Shown here in pieces: positions 17,710 through 26,861 of a stretch of 64,000 nt of DNA. A program made the position numbers and the translations under genes. Source of the DNA: Segetibacter koreensis DSM 18137 (GTDB lineage Bacteria; Bacteroidota; Bacteroidia; Chitinophagales; Chitinophagaceae); contig NZ_KB893317.1 of NCBI RefSeq assembly GCF_000374045.1, forward strand, positions 62,001 through 126,000. Direction: 5' to 3'. How positions within the stretch are numbered: position 1 is the first letter of the stretch; each line of letters starts with the position of its first letter. The notes beneath the pieces were generated by a model that saw only the letters and a list, made by a program, of their open reading frames with translations, did no database searches and had not been told where the DNA came from.

Positions 17710-18693
17710 ATGCGAACAATTCTTTTTAGAGAGGCGCTAAGAGAAGCGATGAGTGAAGAAATGCGAAAAGACGAAAAGGTTTTCCTGATGGGCGAAGAAG
17801 TGGCAGAATATAATGGAGCTTATAAAGTGAGCCAGGGTATGTTGGCTGAGTTTGGTCCAAAAAGAGTAATTGATACCCCAATTGCAGAACTGGGATTTAC
17901 GGCAATTGCTGTGGGTGCTGCTCAAAACGGACTTCGACCAATAGTTGAATATATGACCTGGAACTTTGCAGTACTGGCACTAGACCAAATTTTAAATACC
18001 GCCAGCAAAATGCTAGCTATGAGCGGTGGACAGGTAGGGTGTCCTATTGTTTTTCGGGGAGCTAATGGTAGTGCAGGACAATTAGGTGCTCAACACTCTA
18101 CCGCGTTTGAGAGCCTTTATGCAAATATTCCTGGTCTGAAAGTTATTTCAGTTTCCAATCCATACGATGCAAAGGGATTATTGAAAAGTGCAATAATAGA
18201 TAATGACCCCGTTGTATTTATGGAAAGTGAGGTGATGTATGGAGAAAAAGGAGAAGTACCTGAAGAAACATATTATATACCGATTGGTAAAGCAGACATT
18301 AAAAGACCTGGAAAAGATGTGACCATCGTTTCTTTTAATAAAATGATGAAAGTAGCATTAGGTGCTGCAGCAGAGTTAGCGAAAGAAGGAATAGAGGCAG
18401 AAGTAATAGATTTAAGAACCATTCGTCCTTTAGATTGGCATACTATTCTGGAAAGTGTCAAAAAAACAAATCGGTTGGTAATTGTTGAAGAACAATGGCC
18501 GTTTGCTTCAGTAAGCTCAGAGATCACCTACCGCATTCAAAAAGAAGGTTTTGATTATCTTGATGCGCCTATCCGTCGTATTACAAGTGCAGATGCGCCT
18601 ATGCACTATGCTCCAAACCTGGTAGCTGCTTATCTTCCGGATGTTCCAAGAACAGTGAAGCTGGTAAAGGAAGTGATGTATTTGAAGAAATAA
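17710..18693 (+). CDS. pdhB: Pyruvate dehydrogenase E1 component beta subunit
   Basis: A 327-residue transketolase-like subunit: REALREAMSEEM at the start, FLMGEEVAEYNGAYK, DTPIAELGFTAIAVGAA, and the C-terminal transketolase domain with VIDLRTIRPLDW and VEEQWPFASV. It pairs with an alpha subunit to decarboxylate pyruvate with thiamine diphosphate. No alpha subunit or E2 gene is in this window; lpdA (E3) lies 29 kb away. The gene has its own promoter and terminator. Confidence 0.94.
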   Translation: MRTILFREALREAMSEEMRKDEKVFLMGEEVAEYNGAYKVSQGMLAEFGPKRVIDTPIAELGFTAIAVGAAQNGLRPIVEYMTWNFAVLALDQILNTASKMLAMSGGQVGCPIVFRGANGSAGQLGAQHSTAFESLYANIPGLKVISVSNPYDAKGLLKSAIIDNDPVVFMESEVMYGEKGEVPEETYYIPIGKADIKRPGKDVTIVSFNKMMKVALGAAAELAKEGIEAEVIDLRTIRPLDWHTILESVKKTNRLVIVEEQWPFASVSSEITYRIQKEGFDYLDAPIRRITSADAPMHYAPNLVAAYLPDVPRTVKLVKEVMYLKK

Positions 18694-18722
18694 TCAGTAG
18701 TAATTTCAGTGATCTAAATAAG

Positions 18723-18754
18723 AAATCCGGAGCTGATAAAGTTCCGGGTTTTTT
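18723..18754 (+). terminator. Terminator of pdhB
   Basis: A 9-bp stem (AAATCCGGA against TCCGGGTTT, one G-T pair) is followed by T residues, 30 bases after the stop. The remaining gap to 18987 shows no gene. Confidence 0.75.
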
Positions 18755-18987
18755 GTGTGTATTCGGTATTTAAGCTCTTTCTAAATTTAGTTGTGGGCTG
18801 GAATCTTTGTTTGTTTTGGTTCCATCAGTATAACACATTCTACATTCTAACGTCGTACCCTACGGGTGGCAAACCTATAATTAGCGCTTCAAAAAGACAA
18901 ACAAAAGTAAAACAGCACTTTCTTATAAACGTCTTAAAAAAATCAATACTTTTTTCAATTTGTGGAACGCCCTGCCGATAAATATTA

Positions 18988-19611
18988 TCACTTGCTTATA
19001 TGCAACAAATACTTTTCCTTAAAAAAATCTTCCTGAAAAATTTCGTCAATCGGTATCATTCTCGGTTTTACTGAACTTTCTGCAATTTCCTGTACAAGGT
19101 CGCCACCCTTAAGGCAAATAAGCCCGTTTGGTAATTCCTGCCTGTTACCTTTTTTAATTAGTGGATATGACCATCGCCACAAATCTTTTATGGGCGCGAC
19201 AGCACGAGACACTGCAAAGTCAAATTGCCTGTTTTTAATTTCTTCAGCGCGTATGTGTTGTGTAGTTACGTTGGTTAACCCAATTGATTTAGCAACTTCA
19301 TCAACCACTTTTAATTTTTTAGCAATGCTGTCAACAAGGTGAAATTGAACTTCAGGAAAAAATATAGCTAATGGTACGCCGGGGAAACCTCCTCCTGTAC
19401 CAATATCAATAATTTGGGTACCAGGCTGAAACTCTATAACTGCAGCAATAGCCAGCGAATGCAAAACATGTTTTAGATAAAGGCTATCAATATCTTTTCT
19501 TGAAATAACATTTATCTTATTGTTCCAATCTTTGTACAATTCATATAGATTCGCAAACTGGTGAAGCTGCTTATCACTAAAGTCACTAAAATATTTTAAG
19601 ATAATCTCCAT
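18988..19611 (-). CDS. rsmG: 16S rRNA (guanine-527-N7)-methyltransferase
   Basis: A 207-residue SAM-dependent methyltransferase of the GidB family. Motif I is IDIGTGGGFPGVPLAI, preceded by the family signature NKINVISRKDIDSLYLKHVLHSL. The later FAVSRAVAPI strand also fits. It methylates G527 of 16S rRNA; loss gives low-level streptomycin resistance in other bacteria. Length is normal. It shares the strand with the glycosyltransferase gene upstream, 76 bases apart. Confidence 0.93.
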   Translation of the reverse strand: MEIILKYFSDFSDKQLHQFANLYELYKDWNNKINVISRKDIDSLYLKHVLHSLAIAAVIEFQPGTQIIDIGTGGGFPGVPLAIFFPEVQFHLVDSIAKKLKVVDEVAKSIGLTNVTTQHIRAEEIKNRQFDFAVSRAVAPIKDLWRWSYPLIKKGNRQELPNGLICLKGGDLVQEIAESSVKPRMIPIDEIFQEDFFKEKYLLHISK

Positions 19612-19687
19612 TTAACTCTACGTTTTTAAGAAAAACGATGTGTGAATTCAATACAATATGTTTCAACTATCAATTTTAATTCTCAAC

Positions 19688-20809
19688 TCAATTCCATGTC
19701 TTTTTTTCTTTCTTAAATAATGAAGGAGCGAAAAGAAGATAATAAACACACATCCATAAGTCGAAGAAAAGAAACATAGGAAACAAATCGCTTTCATTTA
19801 GGTTTTTCATAGATTTAAAATAAATGAAAGCCTGTAAAATTAATTTTACTGCAAAAACCGCAAGAGCCATCCACCAGTTGAAAAAAACAATAGCCAATAT
19901 AGCAAATGGGTAAAATAAGAATTGTGTTGCTGAGTATAATCCTAATAAAAATTTATGTTTTCCGCGGTAGTATTTTGCTGTAGAATAATGCCGGTTTTTT
20001 TGCGCATACCATTCTTCCCAGGTTTTTTTTGCCTCACTTAACGTATGGGCATCAGCATCAATAACGATGGAAGTATTTTTTTTATTAGCCACTTTATTAA
20101 TAAACAAATCATCGTCTCCACCGGGTAAATGATTAATAGAAGCAAAACCCTTGTTGCTAAGAAAAACATTTTTTTTATAGCTAAGATTTCTTCCAACACC
20201 CATATAGGGAACACCTGCTAAGGCATAACTTAAATATTGTAGTGCAGAATGAAATGTTTCAAACCTGATTAATTTGTTTAGCAATGTGTTGTGTTTATGA
20301 TATGCTCCGTATCCTAATACAATTTCGGTTTCGGGGTTATATCCGTCCTGCATTAGTTGCATCCAGTGCTCACTGGCAGGAACGCAATCTGCATCTGTCA
20401 GTAGTAGTGTTTCGTACCTTGCGGTTCTTATTCCCATGCTTAATGGAAACTTTTTTCCCGCCATCAGCTTGGCTTCCTGGTTTAGCTGTAGTGGCGTTAA
20501 ATTTTTGAAAGTCTTACGAAGTTCCTCAAGAAGGTATTTTGTGTCATCTGAAGAGTTATCGTTCACCATAATTACCTCATGAGACGTAGGATAGCTTTGA
20601 ACAAGAACGCCCGGAAGATTTTTTACAATATTGTCTGCTTCATCGCGCGCGCAAATGATAACAGAAACTGGCCGCTGCTCGTTGTGAGGTTTGGGTGTAG
20701 GTTTGTAAAAAGCAAGACGACTAAAAAAGCCCAAATAATAAATAACCTGGATAAGTGTTACAAAACAGAAAATACCAAAAATAATTTCCCTCCAATGCGT
20801 CAATATCAT
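19688..20809 (-). CDS. Membrane glycosyltransferase family 2
   Basis: About 373 residues. An N-terminal membrane helix (IIFGIFCFVTLIQVIYYLGF) is followed by a GT-A domain with SVIICARDEADN, the metal-binding DADC (LLLTDADCVPASEHW) and GGDDDLFINKVA. Two or three helices close the protein. It should transfer a sugar from a nucleotide donor at the cytoplasmic face, to a lipid or polysaccharide. ATG 20809 is preferred to 20833 because it starts right before the conserved region. Acceptor unknown. Confidence 0.88.
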   Translation of the reverse strand: MILTHWREIIFGIFCFVTLIQVIYYLGFFSRLAFYKPTPKPHNEQRPVSVIICARDEADNIVKNLPGVLVQSYPTSHEVIMVNDNSSDDTKYLLEELRKTFKNLTPLQLNQEAKLMAGKKFPLSMGIRTARYETLLLTDADCVPASEHWMQLMQDGYNPETEIVLGYGAYHKHNTLLNKLIRFETFHSALQYLSYALAGVPYMGVGRNLSYKKNVFLSNKGFASINHLPGGDDDLFINKVANKKNTSIVIDADAHTLSEAKKTWEEWYAQKNRHYSTAKYYRGKHKFLLGLYSATQFLFYPFAILAIVFFNWWMALAVFAVKLILQAFIYFKSMKNLNESDLFPMFLFFDLWMCVYYLLFAPSLFKKEKKTWN

Positions 20810-20985
20810 AATTAGCAAAAATAGGATTTGCAAAACATGGAATATTATAAATGCATTTTATGTGGAAAATTTAAGAAATAAGGAAAATCGATAAGCCAAA
20901 AACTGCCGTGACTGTAATGAGAAGACTCTACAAAATCAAAATTTGCTGTTGTTTTTCCTCTGTCGGCGGTCTGTTGTCATTTTCA

Positions 20986-20993
20986 TACTTTTG
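20986..20993 (+). promoter_or_regulatory. Candidate -7 box immediately before tgt
   Basis: TACTTTTG matches TAnnTTTG and ends only 6 bases before the tgt ATG at 21000. If it is used, the mRNA would be leaderless or nearly so. Confidence 0.45.
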
Positions 20994-20999
20994 CCCCTT

Positions 21000-22139
21000 A
21001 TGCCCGCATTACAATTTGAACTACAACATACCGATGAGCATTCTAAAGCACGAGCAGGAAAGATAACTACAGACCATGGCATCATTGAAACGCCCATCTT
21101 CATGCCGGTGGGCACAGTTGGCAGTGTAAAAGCTGTAACACAACAACAGTTATACAATGATGTAAAGGCTCAGATCATCCTCGGAAATACATACCATTTA
21201 TATCTTCGTCCCGGGCTGGAGGTATTGGAGACTGCAGGCGGCTTGCATAAATTCAATGGTTGGCACAAACCCATCTTGACCGACAGTGGGGGATACCAGG
21301 TTTTTTCTTTGGCAGCAAGCCGCAAAATAAATGAGGAGGGTGTAATGTTCCAGTCTCATATTGATGGAAGCAGGCATTTGTTTACTCCGGAAAAAGTAAT
21401 GGACATACAAAGAACAATCGGAGCAGATATTATAATGGCTTTTGATGAATGTCCACCTTACCCCAGCGAGTATAAATATGCTAAAGACAGTATGGAACTT
21501 ACTCACCGGTGGTTAGACCGCTGCTTTACACATTTTAATGCTACGCCGGGTAAATATGGCTTTGACCAAAACCTTTTTCCTATTGTGCAAGGGGGAACTT
21601 ATAAAGATTTAAGGTCGGCATCATGTCAATATATTGCATCAAAAGATGCTGCCGGAAATGCTATCGGGGGGCTTAGTGTAGGAGAACCAATGGAAATAAT
21701 GTACGAGTTTACAGCGCTTTGTTGTGAGGAATTGCCTTATGAAAAGCCAAGGTACCTGATGGGTGTAGGAACGCCATGGAACATTCTGGAATGTATAGAT
21801 CTCGGCATAGATATGTTTGATTGCGTTATGCCAACCCGCAACGGAAGAAACGGCATGTTGTTTACCAGCCAGGGAATTATTAATATAAAAAACAAAAAAT
21901 GGGCGACTGATTTCTCCGTAATCGATGACCAGCTTCCCAATGAAGTGAGTCAATATTATAGTAAGGCTTACCTGCGCCACCTGTTTGTGGCAAACGAAAT
22001 TCTTGGACTTCAGCTCGCAAGCATTCACAACCTGGCTTTTTATTTATGGCTGGTAAAAGAAGCGCGAAAGCATATTGCTAATAATACTTTTGTTAGCTGG
22101 AAAAACGAAATGGTTCCACTTCTGCAACAGAGGTTATAG
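21000..22139 (+). CDS. tgt: tRNA-guanine transglycosylase (queuine tRNA-ribosyltransferase)
   Basis: A 379-residue TIM-barrel enzyme that exchanges G34 of tRNAs with GUN anticodons for the queuosine precursor. Motifs: TDSGGYQVFSLA, GGLSVGEP, and MPTRNGRNGMLFTSQG. The start ATG 21000 (MPALQFEL) fits the usual length; ATG 20943 would add 19 hydrophobic residues. The usual zinc ligands CxCxxC before NYSRAYLRHL are absent: the sequence is DDQLPNEVSQYYSKAYLRHL. The fourth ligand His of SIHNLAFYLWL is retained. The LptF/G gene follows on the same strand. Confidence 0.95.
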   Translation: MPALQFELQHTDEHSKARAGKITTDHGIIETPIFMPVGTVGSVKAVTQQQLYNDVKAQIILGNTYHLYLRPGLEVLETAGGLHKFNGWHKPILTDSGGYQVFSLAASRKINEEGVMFQSHIDGSRHLFTPEKVMDIQRTIGADIIMAFDECPPYPSEYKYAKDSMELTHRWLDRCFTHFNATPGKYGFDQNLFPIVQGGTYKDLRSASCQYIASKDAAGNAIGGLSVGEPMEIMYEFTALCCEELPYEKPRYLMGVGTPWNILECIDLGIDMFDCVMPTRNGRNGMLFTSQGIINIKNKKWATDFSVIDDQLPNEVSQYYSKAYLRHLFVANEILGLQLASIHNLAFYLWLVKEARKHIANNTFVSWKNEMVPLLQQRL

Positions 22140-22254
22140 AACTGGAGTTTTTTTTAGAGATTGTGAGATAAGAGCAATTTAAGTCGACAGAAAATAAAAA
22201 GCAAAAACATGATTATTCCTAAACAATACTAGAAAAGTTGCAAGAAGATGTACA

Positions 22255-22307
22255 GATGAACGGAATGCGTCGCAACAAAAGCAGATAAAAGAACAAAAGC
22301 TTGTACC
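22255..22307 (+). repeat. Dispersed intergenic repeat, copy 1
   Basis: The core GATGAACGGAATGCGTCGCA is followed 44 bases from its start by GCTTGTACC. Copy 5 at 52 kb has the same two blocks at the same distance. It lies in the tgt-lptG gap, which otherwise shows no gene. Confidence 0.55.
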
Positions 22308-22407
22308 ATAATTTTTTGCGTTCCAAGTTTTTGAATAATATATAAACTAACGAAATAAGCTTTCATTCAATTAACAAGTTCTTTCCGCTTCTGTCATCAC
22401 TTCCTTT

Positions 22408-22415
22408 TATCTTTG
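22408..22415 (+). promoter_or_regulatory. Candidate -7 box before the LptF/G gene
   Basis: TATCTTTG is an exact TAnnTTTG match, 18 bases before the ATG at 22434. A TTTC at 22382-22385 could serve as a poor -33 element. Confidence 0.5.
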
Positions 22416-22433
22416 AGTACTTTGCTATAAGGC

Positions 22434-23522
22434 ATGAAAAAAATTGACTGGTACATACTAAAGAACTTATTGATTACTTTTTTCTATTCCCTTTTTTTGT
22501 TTGCTTTTATTAGTGTTGTTATTGATATCAGCGAAAAGACAGACGATTTTGTAAGATCTGGACTAACCTTTACACAAATAGTAACCCAATATTATTTTGG
22601 GTTTGTTCCGCATATACTTGCATTGCTTTTTCCACTGTTTGTATTTTTGGCGACTATCTTTTTTACCAGTAAGATGGCAGGAAGAAGCGAAATTATCGCT
22701 ATTTTGGCAAGTGGTACCAGCTTTAATCGTTTTTTGAGGCCTTTTTTGTTAACAGGTATAATACTCGGTACTATTTTATGGCTGGGTAACCGGTATGTAA
22801 TACCGCGAGCCAATGGAATAAGAGTTGCTTTCCAGGCAAATTATATAGATAAAAATTCTTCGTACAATCCGTTGGTGGCCAACAGAAGCAATCTGTATCT
22901 TCAAATTGATCCTTCAAGCTATGCAGGTCTTAGTTATGACACTGCATCCAAAACCGGAACTGCTTTCTTTGTACAGCACGTTACCGGCAATAAGGTCGAT
23001 TACAATCTAAGGGCAGAAAGTATACGTTGGGACACAGCTCATAACAACTGGATATTAGATAACGTGATAGAGCGGCGGATAAACGGTTTGAAAGAAACGG
23101 TAAAAATGACTCCTTCAATGACGAAAACTTTTACTTTCAAACCTTTTGATCTGAAGCGTGATGAGTATGCTAAAGACAAATTAACCACTCCGGAGTTGGA
23201 CAGGTTTATACAATTTGAAGAATTACGAGGTGTAGAGGGACTAAACGCTCTAAAGGTAGAACGGAACCGGAGAGATGCTACGCCTGCATCGGTAATATTG
23301 CTCACTTTTATAGGTGCAGTGGTAGCGAGCCGTAAGGTGAGGGGAGGTAGTGGAGTTCATCTTGCAATTGGTTTTATAGCCGGAGCTACATTTATATTAA
23401 CCGACCGCTTCTCTACTATTTTTTCTACCAAAGGAAACCTGCATCCTGTGCTTGCGGCTTGGATGCCTAATATCATTTTTGCATTTGTTGCCCTCTGGTT
23501 TTACCGTCGATCTCCGAAATAA
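22434..23522 (+). CDS. LptF/LptG (YjgP/YjgQ) family permease
   Basis: A 362-residue inner-membrane protein with three N-terminal helices (residues 8-30, 55-75, 98-120), a long periplasmic beta-jellyroll-like segment, and three C-terminal helices. Family marks are TSKMAGRSEIIAILASGTSF and the N-terminal IDWYILKNLL. LptF and LptG form the membrane part of the LptB2FG ABC transporter that extracts lipopolysaccharide from the inner membrane. Only one of the pair is here; the sequence resembles the LptG branch, but I am not sure which. Confidence 0.88.
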   Translation: MKKIDWYILKNLLITFFYSLFLFAFISVVIDISEKTDDFVRSGLTFTQIVTQYYFGFVPHILALLFPLFVFLATIFFTSKMAGRSEIIAILASGTSFNRFLRPFLLTGIILGTILWLGNRYVIPRANGIRVAFQANYIDKNSSYNPLVANRSNLYLQIDPSSYAGLSYDTASKTGTAFFVQHVTGNKVDYNLRAESIRWDTAHNNWILDNVIERRINGLKETVKMTPSMTKTFTFKPFDLKRDEYAKDKLTTPELDRFIQFEELRGVEGLNALKVERNRRDATPASVILLTFIGAVVASRKVRGGSGVHLAIGFIAGATFILTDRFSTIFSTKGNLHPVLAAWMPNIIFAFVALWFYRRSPK

Positions 23523-23663
23523 GAAGGACTGATTTACACAACATTATTACAATACTTTTGTTAAAGTACACAATTGTTTTACCTTTATCCTTTAGCCGTG
23601 ATGAGTGCTTTTAAGAGGTAATGAGCTTATATTTTTTTACTTATAAAATAAAAATTCCTTGTA

Positions 23664-24983
23664 ATGGGTATAAAAGATAGGTTTAAGTTAAAAGCTGATG
23701 AAGCAAATCTGGAAATTAAAGCACTATTAAAAGAGTATGGAAACAAAAAGATAGGAGAAGTGACCCTCGCACAGGTGTACCAGGGCATGCGTGGAATTAC
23801 TGGTCTTGTTTCAGAAACCAGTTTATTAGATCCACAGGAAGGAATTCGTTTTCGCGGCTACAGCATTCCTGAACTACAGGAAAAACTTCCAAAAGCCCCC
23901 GGAGGAACTGAACCCTTGCCCGAGGGCTTATTTTATTTAATGCTGATTGGAGAGTTGCCTTCAACCGAGGATGTTGAAAATATAACAGGTATCTGGCAAC
24001 GACGTAGCCATGTACCTACTCATGTTTTTGCAACAATAGATGCTTTGCCGCTTGATACCCATCCTATGACAATGTTTGTAATAGGTATTATGGCTTTACA
24101 AACAGAAAGCATTTTTGCAAAGGAGTATGCAAAGGGTATGAATAAAAAAGATTACTGGAGTGCAACTTTTGATGACGCGATGAACCTGATAGCACGCCTT
24201 CCACGTATTGCTGCTTATATATATCGACGTAAATACAAACAAAATCAGCATATACAACCAGACGGTTTACTTGATTGGGCAGGTAATTTAGCTCATATGA
24301 TGGGTTATGATGATGAAAGCTTTCGGGAATTGATGCGTTTGTATATGACTATTCATGCTGATCATGAAGGTGGAAACGTAAGTGCTCATACTACTCACCT
24401 GGTTGGTTCTGCTTTGGCAGATGCATACCAGAGTTTAGCTGCAGGTATGAATGGCCTGGCTGGTCCTTTGCACGGCCTTGCTAACCAGGAAGTGATTAAG
24501 TGGATTTTTGAAATGAGGGAAAAATTAGGCAGTGATACACCCTCAAAAGAACAAATTGAAGAATATGTACAGGATACTTTAAAGGCAGGAAAGGTAGTCC
24601 CTGGGTATGGTCATGCAGTGCTTCGTAAAACAGATCCACGCTTTACGGCACAAATGGAATTTGGCAAAAAACATATGCCAGATGATCCTTTGGTACAAAC
24701 GGTATGGAATATTTATGAAGCTGTGCCACCAGTTCTTAAATCACTTGGCAAAATTAAAAATCCATGGCCAAATGTAGATGCTCATAGCGGTGCATTGCTA
24801 GTGCATTATGGTCTGGTAGAGTATGAGTTTTATACGGTTTTATTTGGAGTAAGCCGCGCCCTAGGTGTGCTTGCAAGTCTTATTTGGGACAGGGCACTAG
24901 GTTTTGCTATTGAAAGACCTAAGAGTGTAACAACAGAACTGGTAAAGCAGTGGGTGCAAGGAAAGGCGGAAGTTTCGGATTAA
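23664..24983 (+). CDS. gltA: Citrate synthase, eukaryotic-type
   Basis: A 439-residue citrate synthase that condenses oxaloacetate and acetyl-CoA. The catalytic residues are visible as GPLHGLANQEV (His), GYGHAVLRKTDPRF (His) and NVDAHSG (Asp). Long stretches such as HEGGNVSAHTTHLVGSAL follow the mitochondrial enzyme rather than the usual short type II bacterial one. From family knowledge, such eukaryotic-type enzymes do occur in some Bacteroidota. It has a strong terminator and stands alone. Confidence 0.94.
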   Translation: MGIKDRFKLKADEANLEIKALLKEYGNKKIGEVTLAQVYQGMRGITGLVSETSLLDPQEGIRFRGYSIPELQEKLPKAPGGTEPLPEGLFYLMLIGELPSTEDVENITGIWQRRSHVPTHVFATIDALPLDTHPMTMFVIGIMALQTESIFAKEYAKGMNKKDYWSATFDDAMNLIARLPRIAAYIYRRKYKQNQHIQPDGLLDWAGNLAHMMGYDDESFRELMRLYMTIHADHEGGNVSAHTTHLVGSALADAYQSLAAGMNGLAGPLHGLANQEVIKWIFEMREKLGSDTPSKEQIEEYVQDTLKAGKVVPGYGHAVLRKTDPRFTAQMEFGKKHMPDDPLVQTVWNIYEAVPPVLKSLGKIKNPWPNVDAHSGALLVHYGLVEYEFYTVLFGVSRALGVLASLIWDRALGFAIERPKSVTTELVKQWVQGKAEVSD

Positions 24984-25074
24984 AAGAGATGTCAACTTTC
25001 TTTCTTTATCACCGAAAACAATTTGGAAAGAAAAAAGTAAATGTGAATAATGTGAAATGAATTTAACAAAAAAT

Positions 25075-25108
25075 AAAAAGTCCTGCTGTTGAAGCAGGAC
25101 TTTTTATT
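25075..25108. terminator. Bidirectional terminator between gltA and the protease gene
   Basis: A perfect 13-bp stem (AAAAAGTCCTGCT and complement) with a 5-base loop is flanked by A and T runs on both sides. It serves the convergent genes ending at 24983 and 25140. Confidence 0.88.
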
Positions 25109-25139
25109 TTTTTTGTTATCCGGTAACTTTTTAAAACGA

Positions 25140-26249
25140 TTATTTTGTAAAGCTTTTTACCATAAATACACAGTCCTGTATTTGTTTAATCTGTTGAACC
25201 CGGTCCATCCCTTTTAACCTGGAAGTAGAAGGAACTTTAATTCTTGGGTAAGCTGTATCTGTTTTTTTCAGATCATCAATAGCATGAAAAACGTTTTTTG
25301 ATTTTATTGCGAAAACTACTCCCTGGGCTTTAATCTGTGCAGTACTTAATATACCAATAACGTCCCCATTTTTATTAAAAACAGGCCCACCGCTATTGCC
25401 AGGATTTGCACTAACAGCTATCTGGCAACTTATTGTGTCACCGTTAAACCCAGTTTTCGCACTCATATATCCTTCATTATAAACAATCTCATCCCTTGGA
25501 TACCCAAGAGTAAAAACCTGTTCGCCCAAATCAGCAGAATTTTTTCTTATGCTATACGGCAAGGAAGTGAGAGGTTTATAATCTTCATCATTGATTTTAA
25601 GAATTGCAAGGTCTTTATCATTATCGATAAGTGCAATGGATGCTTTAAATTCTTGTCCTTTATTATTTTGAACCAGAATAGTAGAAGCGTCAGCCACAAC
25701 ATGAGCATTGGTAACAAGATATCCCTTTCCATCAACCAGAAAACTTGTGCCTCCTTTTGTTGCTACCTCATTAACCGGTACTTTAGGTTGTAAAACATTA
25801 TTTAACTGGTTACCCTGCACCCTCACGTTATGCATCACCTGTTCTATCTTTCTGTTTAGCTGCACAATTTCTTTTTTATTTGAGACAGGAGTGAAGTAAG
25901 TAACCAAGCCGCTGATAAATAAGGCAGTAACACCTGCAATAGTTGCTGCAATGCTTGTTACTCGTCTGTACTTATTCCACATTTGCGCTACTTTGCCCGA
26001 GGTTGTTAATTGTCCTTCGTTCAATTCACCTGTTTCTAATAAATGATTGTGAATTTCGTGCAGTTGATGTTTGTAATCGCGGTTTTGGGCATATTCGCTA
26101 ATCTGGTGAATAAACATACTATGCTCTACCACCATTTGGTCCACGTCGGAATTTGTTTGACGAAGTTGTTCAAATGCTGCCTTTTCCCCAGCACTTAACT
26201 CCCCGTTAAGGTATCGTTCTGTAGTATCTAAAAGTAAAATATCATCCAT
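25140..26249 (-). CDS. Anti-sigma-like N-terminus fused to a periplasmic trypsin-like serine protease
   Basis: About 369 residues. Residues 1-95 are cytoplasmic and resemble Bacteroidota anti-sigma factors (ERYLNGELSAGEKAAFEQL). One membrane helix follows (SIAATIAGVTALFISGLVTY), then a short heptad-rich linker, then an S1C protease domain. Counting from the GTG start at 26252, the triad is His184 (TNAHVV), Asp214 (DNDKDLAIL) and Ser287 (GNSGGPV). No PDZ domain is seen. The sigma gene stops at 26253, so the two are translationally adjacent; ATG 26249 is more likely the true start. By inference the protein holds the ECF sigma factor and may couple release to an envelope signal. Confidence 0.85.
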   Translation of the reverse strand: MDDILLLDTTERYLNGELSAGEKAAFEQLRQTNSDVDQMVVEHSMFIHQISEYAQNRDYKHQLHEIHNHLLETGELNEGQLTTSGKVAQMWNKYRRVTSIAATIAGVTALFISGLVTYFTPVSNKKEIVQLNRKIEQVMHNVRVQGNQLNNVLQPKVPVNEVATKGGTSFLVDGKGYLVTNAHVVADASTILVQNNKGQEFKASIALIDNDKDLAILKINDEDYKPLTSLPYSIRKNSADLGEQVFTLGYPRDEIVYNEGYMSAKTGFNGDTISCQIAVSANPGNSGGPVFNKNGDVIGILSTAQIKAQGVVFAIKSKNVFHAIDDLKKTDTAYPRIKVPSTSRLKGMDRVQQIKQIQDCVFMVKSFTK

Positions 26250-26252
26250 CAC

Positions 26253-26861
26253 TTATTCTCCTATATTATATTGCGAAAAAAATAATTTTTTCAATCGTAT
26301 CAGGCACTTATATTTCTGATTTTTAGCGTTGTCAGCGTTGGTATAACCAAAAATTGATGCAATATCTGTCATGTCTTTCTTTTGAAGGTAGTATGCTTCG
26401 AGCAGGCTTTTACAAGGTTCTCCGAGGCTTCCTAAAGCTCTTTCCATAATAGCAAAATCTAAATTCCTCTTTTCCTGGTGCTCAAGGTCTTCTTCTATAG
26501 GTACAGTTTCTTCAAGACTTTCAACTTGCGTAGTAAACCTGTTTGCATATTGTAGTCTTTTTAACCATAATCTGCGGCATATAGAATATAGATAGGTTTT
26601 GATCTGGCAGGTTAAAACAAATTTTTCTGATTTAACATTTTCATATAAAACAATCATAGCCTCCTGAAAAATATCTCTTGCATCATCATAACTGCCATTA
26701 TTATTTAATACAAATGATTGAACCATATTAAAATTATTCTTATAAATGGTCTCAATTGCCTTTGCATCATTCTTTGCCAATCCTTTCAATAAAACTTGTT
26801 CGCTGAATTCGGCTTTCACTGACTTGTATTTAATACCGTTGAAATACTTAAAGTAACCCAA
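26253..26861 (-). CDS. ECF RNA polymerase sigma factor
   Basis: A 202-residue sigma-70-family protein. Region 2 covers about residues 30-95 (AIETIYKNNFNMVQSF, then YDDARDIFQEAMIVLYENV) and region 4 about 145-195 with a helix-turn-helix (MTDIASIFGYTNADNAKNQKYKC). It would direct polymerase to stress or envelope promoters under control of the membrane-bound partner encoded immediately downstream. The ancestor type is the Bacteroidota ECF group. Confidence 0.9.
   Translation of the reverse strand: MGYFKYFNGIKYKSVKAEFSEQVLLKGLAKNDAKAIETIYKNNFNMVQSFVLNNNGSYDDARDIFQEAMIVLYENVKSEKFVLTCQIKTYLYSICRRLWLKRLQYANRFTTQVESLEETVPIEEDLEHQEKRNLDFAIMERALGSLGEPCKSLLEAYYLQKKDMTDIASIFGYTNADNAKNQKYKCLIRLKKLFFSQYNIGE

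Noticed and set aside
18757-18981. 74-codon plus-strand frame after pdhB
   Set aside because: It starts over the pdhB terminator, has no motif, and its composition is that of AT-rich spacer.
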